Positions 37,794 to 38,331 of a stretch of DNA of 38,331 bases are shown here, piece by piece; the stretch's first letter is position 1; the number at the start of each line of letters is the position of its first letter. A program made the position numbers and the translations under genes. Below the pieces are notes generated by a model. That model made no database searches, had not been told where the DNA came from, and saw only the letters and a list, made by a program, of their open reading frames with translations. Source of the DNA: a bacterium. GTDB taxonomy: Bacteria; Bacillota; Bacilli; Lactobacillales; Streptococcaceae. The stretch covers positions 1 to 38,331 of the forward strand of contig CAJNDD010000017.1 in NCBI GenBank assembly GCA_905221435.1, given 5' to 3'.

Positions 37794-38123
37794 ATGACGG
37801 ATACAGACCCTATCAAAACAGCTCAGGCACTGATAACTGAGTTAAACAAAGCCTATCAAGTCTGCAAACAGGCAACAGCTGACGATGTCCGCTTTCAGGA
37901 GCAGCTGGACAATATCCTTGACTTTCTCTTTAAAGCTGAGACAGTGGATAATCGATTCTTGATTGAACTGGAAAAATTTTACCAGACTTCCAGTCTTCTC
38001 ATGGGCCTCAGTGCTCTCGAACCAGATGCTCCTACTCGTGCTGCTTGGCGAGCCTATGACCGTTTTCACTTTGATCAAGTCAAAACCAAGTTGAGTCTCT
38101 ATGGTCCAACCATTATCTTGTAA
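37794..38123 (+). CDS. blpT: BlpT, conserved blp-locus protein of unknown function
   Basis: A 109-residue soluble, mostly helical protein (MTDTDPIKTAQALITELNK start, GPTIIL end) with no signal or membrane segment. It is at the conserved outer edge of the blp locus, divergent from blpS, with AAAGGAGG before the ATG and a BlpR box in its promoter. The biochemical role is unknown. Confidence 0.85.
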   Translation: MTDTDPIKTAQALITELNKAYQVCKQATADDVRFQEQLDNILDFLFKAETVDNRFLIELEKFYQTSSLLMGLSALEPDAPTRAAWRAYDRFHFDQVKTKLSLYGPTIIL

Positions 38124-38224
38124 TACTCTTCGAAAATCTCTTCAAACCACGTTAGCCTTAAAACTAGGGTTTGAGTAACCTGCGGCTAGCTTTTTAGTTT
38201 AATTTTTGATGTTCATTGAATATA
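38123..38224. repeat. Degenerate BOX element downstream of blpT
   Basis: Starts ATACTCTTCGAAAATCTCTT and continues CAAACCACGTTAGCC (boxA-like). It ends AACCTGCGGCTAGC plus a boxC-like tail with TTCATTGAATATA. The boxA core has diverged. Confidence 0.7.
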
Positions 38225-38255
38225 CGTAAATAAAATAAGTTGAGTGAACTTGTAC

Positions 38256-38331
38256 TGTACTGACCCCAAAAAGTTGGACAAATAATTATTGAAAGGATTT
38301 AGTTCTGTACTGCACAGGACTAAGTCCTTTT
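38256..38331. mobile_element. End of an insertion sequence, probably IS3 family (runs off window)
   Basis: TGTACTGACCCCAAAAAGTT matches from memory the terminal repeat of streptococcal IS3-family elements, and a hairpin (AGGATTTAGT / ACTAAGTCCT) follows. No transposase reading frame is contained in the window, so orientation and integrity are unknown. Confidence 0.6.

Overview
The window is a stretch of low-GC Gram-positive chromosome from the Streptococcus mitis / S. pneumoniae group. Supporting signs are near-pneumococcal housekeeping proteins (RpoE, RimP, GroEL), a ComX-type cin-box in front of ssbB, BOX repeats, and a complete blp (bacteriocin-like peptide) quorum-sensing locus. Species identity is inferred from family knowledge; no search was run.

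Layout. (1) 1-8457: the 5' end of a tRNA-Glu, rlmD, divergent recX, a DUF402 nucleotide phosphatase, queH, CIRCE-controlled groES-groEL, competence-type ssbB, and a four-gene operon (DUF4651 membrane protein, thioredoxin-like protein, YtpR, short-chain dehydrogenase). (2) 8585-11137: pyrG, with a GGGC-start attenuator of the reiterative-transcription type, and rpoE, which starts at TTG. (3) 11153-17513: valS within a T-box operon (acetyltransferase, an AT-rich orphan membrane gene, valS), then a second AT-rich orphan membrane gene and a small gene remnant. (4) 17550-19921: a helix-hairpin-helix protein, DUF1912, a DUF438/hemerythrin/PAS protein and DUF1858. (5) 19946-27191: the translation/transcription operon rimP-nusA-ylxR-ylxQ-infB-rbfA, with a hairpin-rich element between infB and rbfA, then trmB and a YtmP-like kinase. 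(6) 27313-38123: the blp locus. (7) 38123-38331: a BOX repeat and the start of an insertion sequence.

In the blp locus, BlpC pheromone (double-glycine leader) is exported by the intact BlpA/BlpB transporter, sensed by the BlpH kinase, and relayed to BlpR. Three promoters (blpABC, the bacteriocin gene, and a 54-residue membrane peptide operon) carry two 8-bp direct repeats 21 bp apart, followed 29 bp later by a -10 box. blpT carries the same repeats, and blpSRH has a degenerate version. The bacteriocin region is small: one bacteriocin precursor with an unusual Ala-Gly processing site, a small membrane protein beside it that is probably its immunity protein, further immunity-like membrane proteins, and two CAAX-type proteases. 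The gene in the blpX position is split by an in-frame TGA.

The best candidates for undescribed biology are the two orphan membrane proteins flanking valS, one of which sits inside the valine T-box operon and ends on the valS start codon; the multi-hairpin element at 20351-20551; and the bacteriocin/immunity content of the blp locus.
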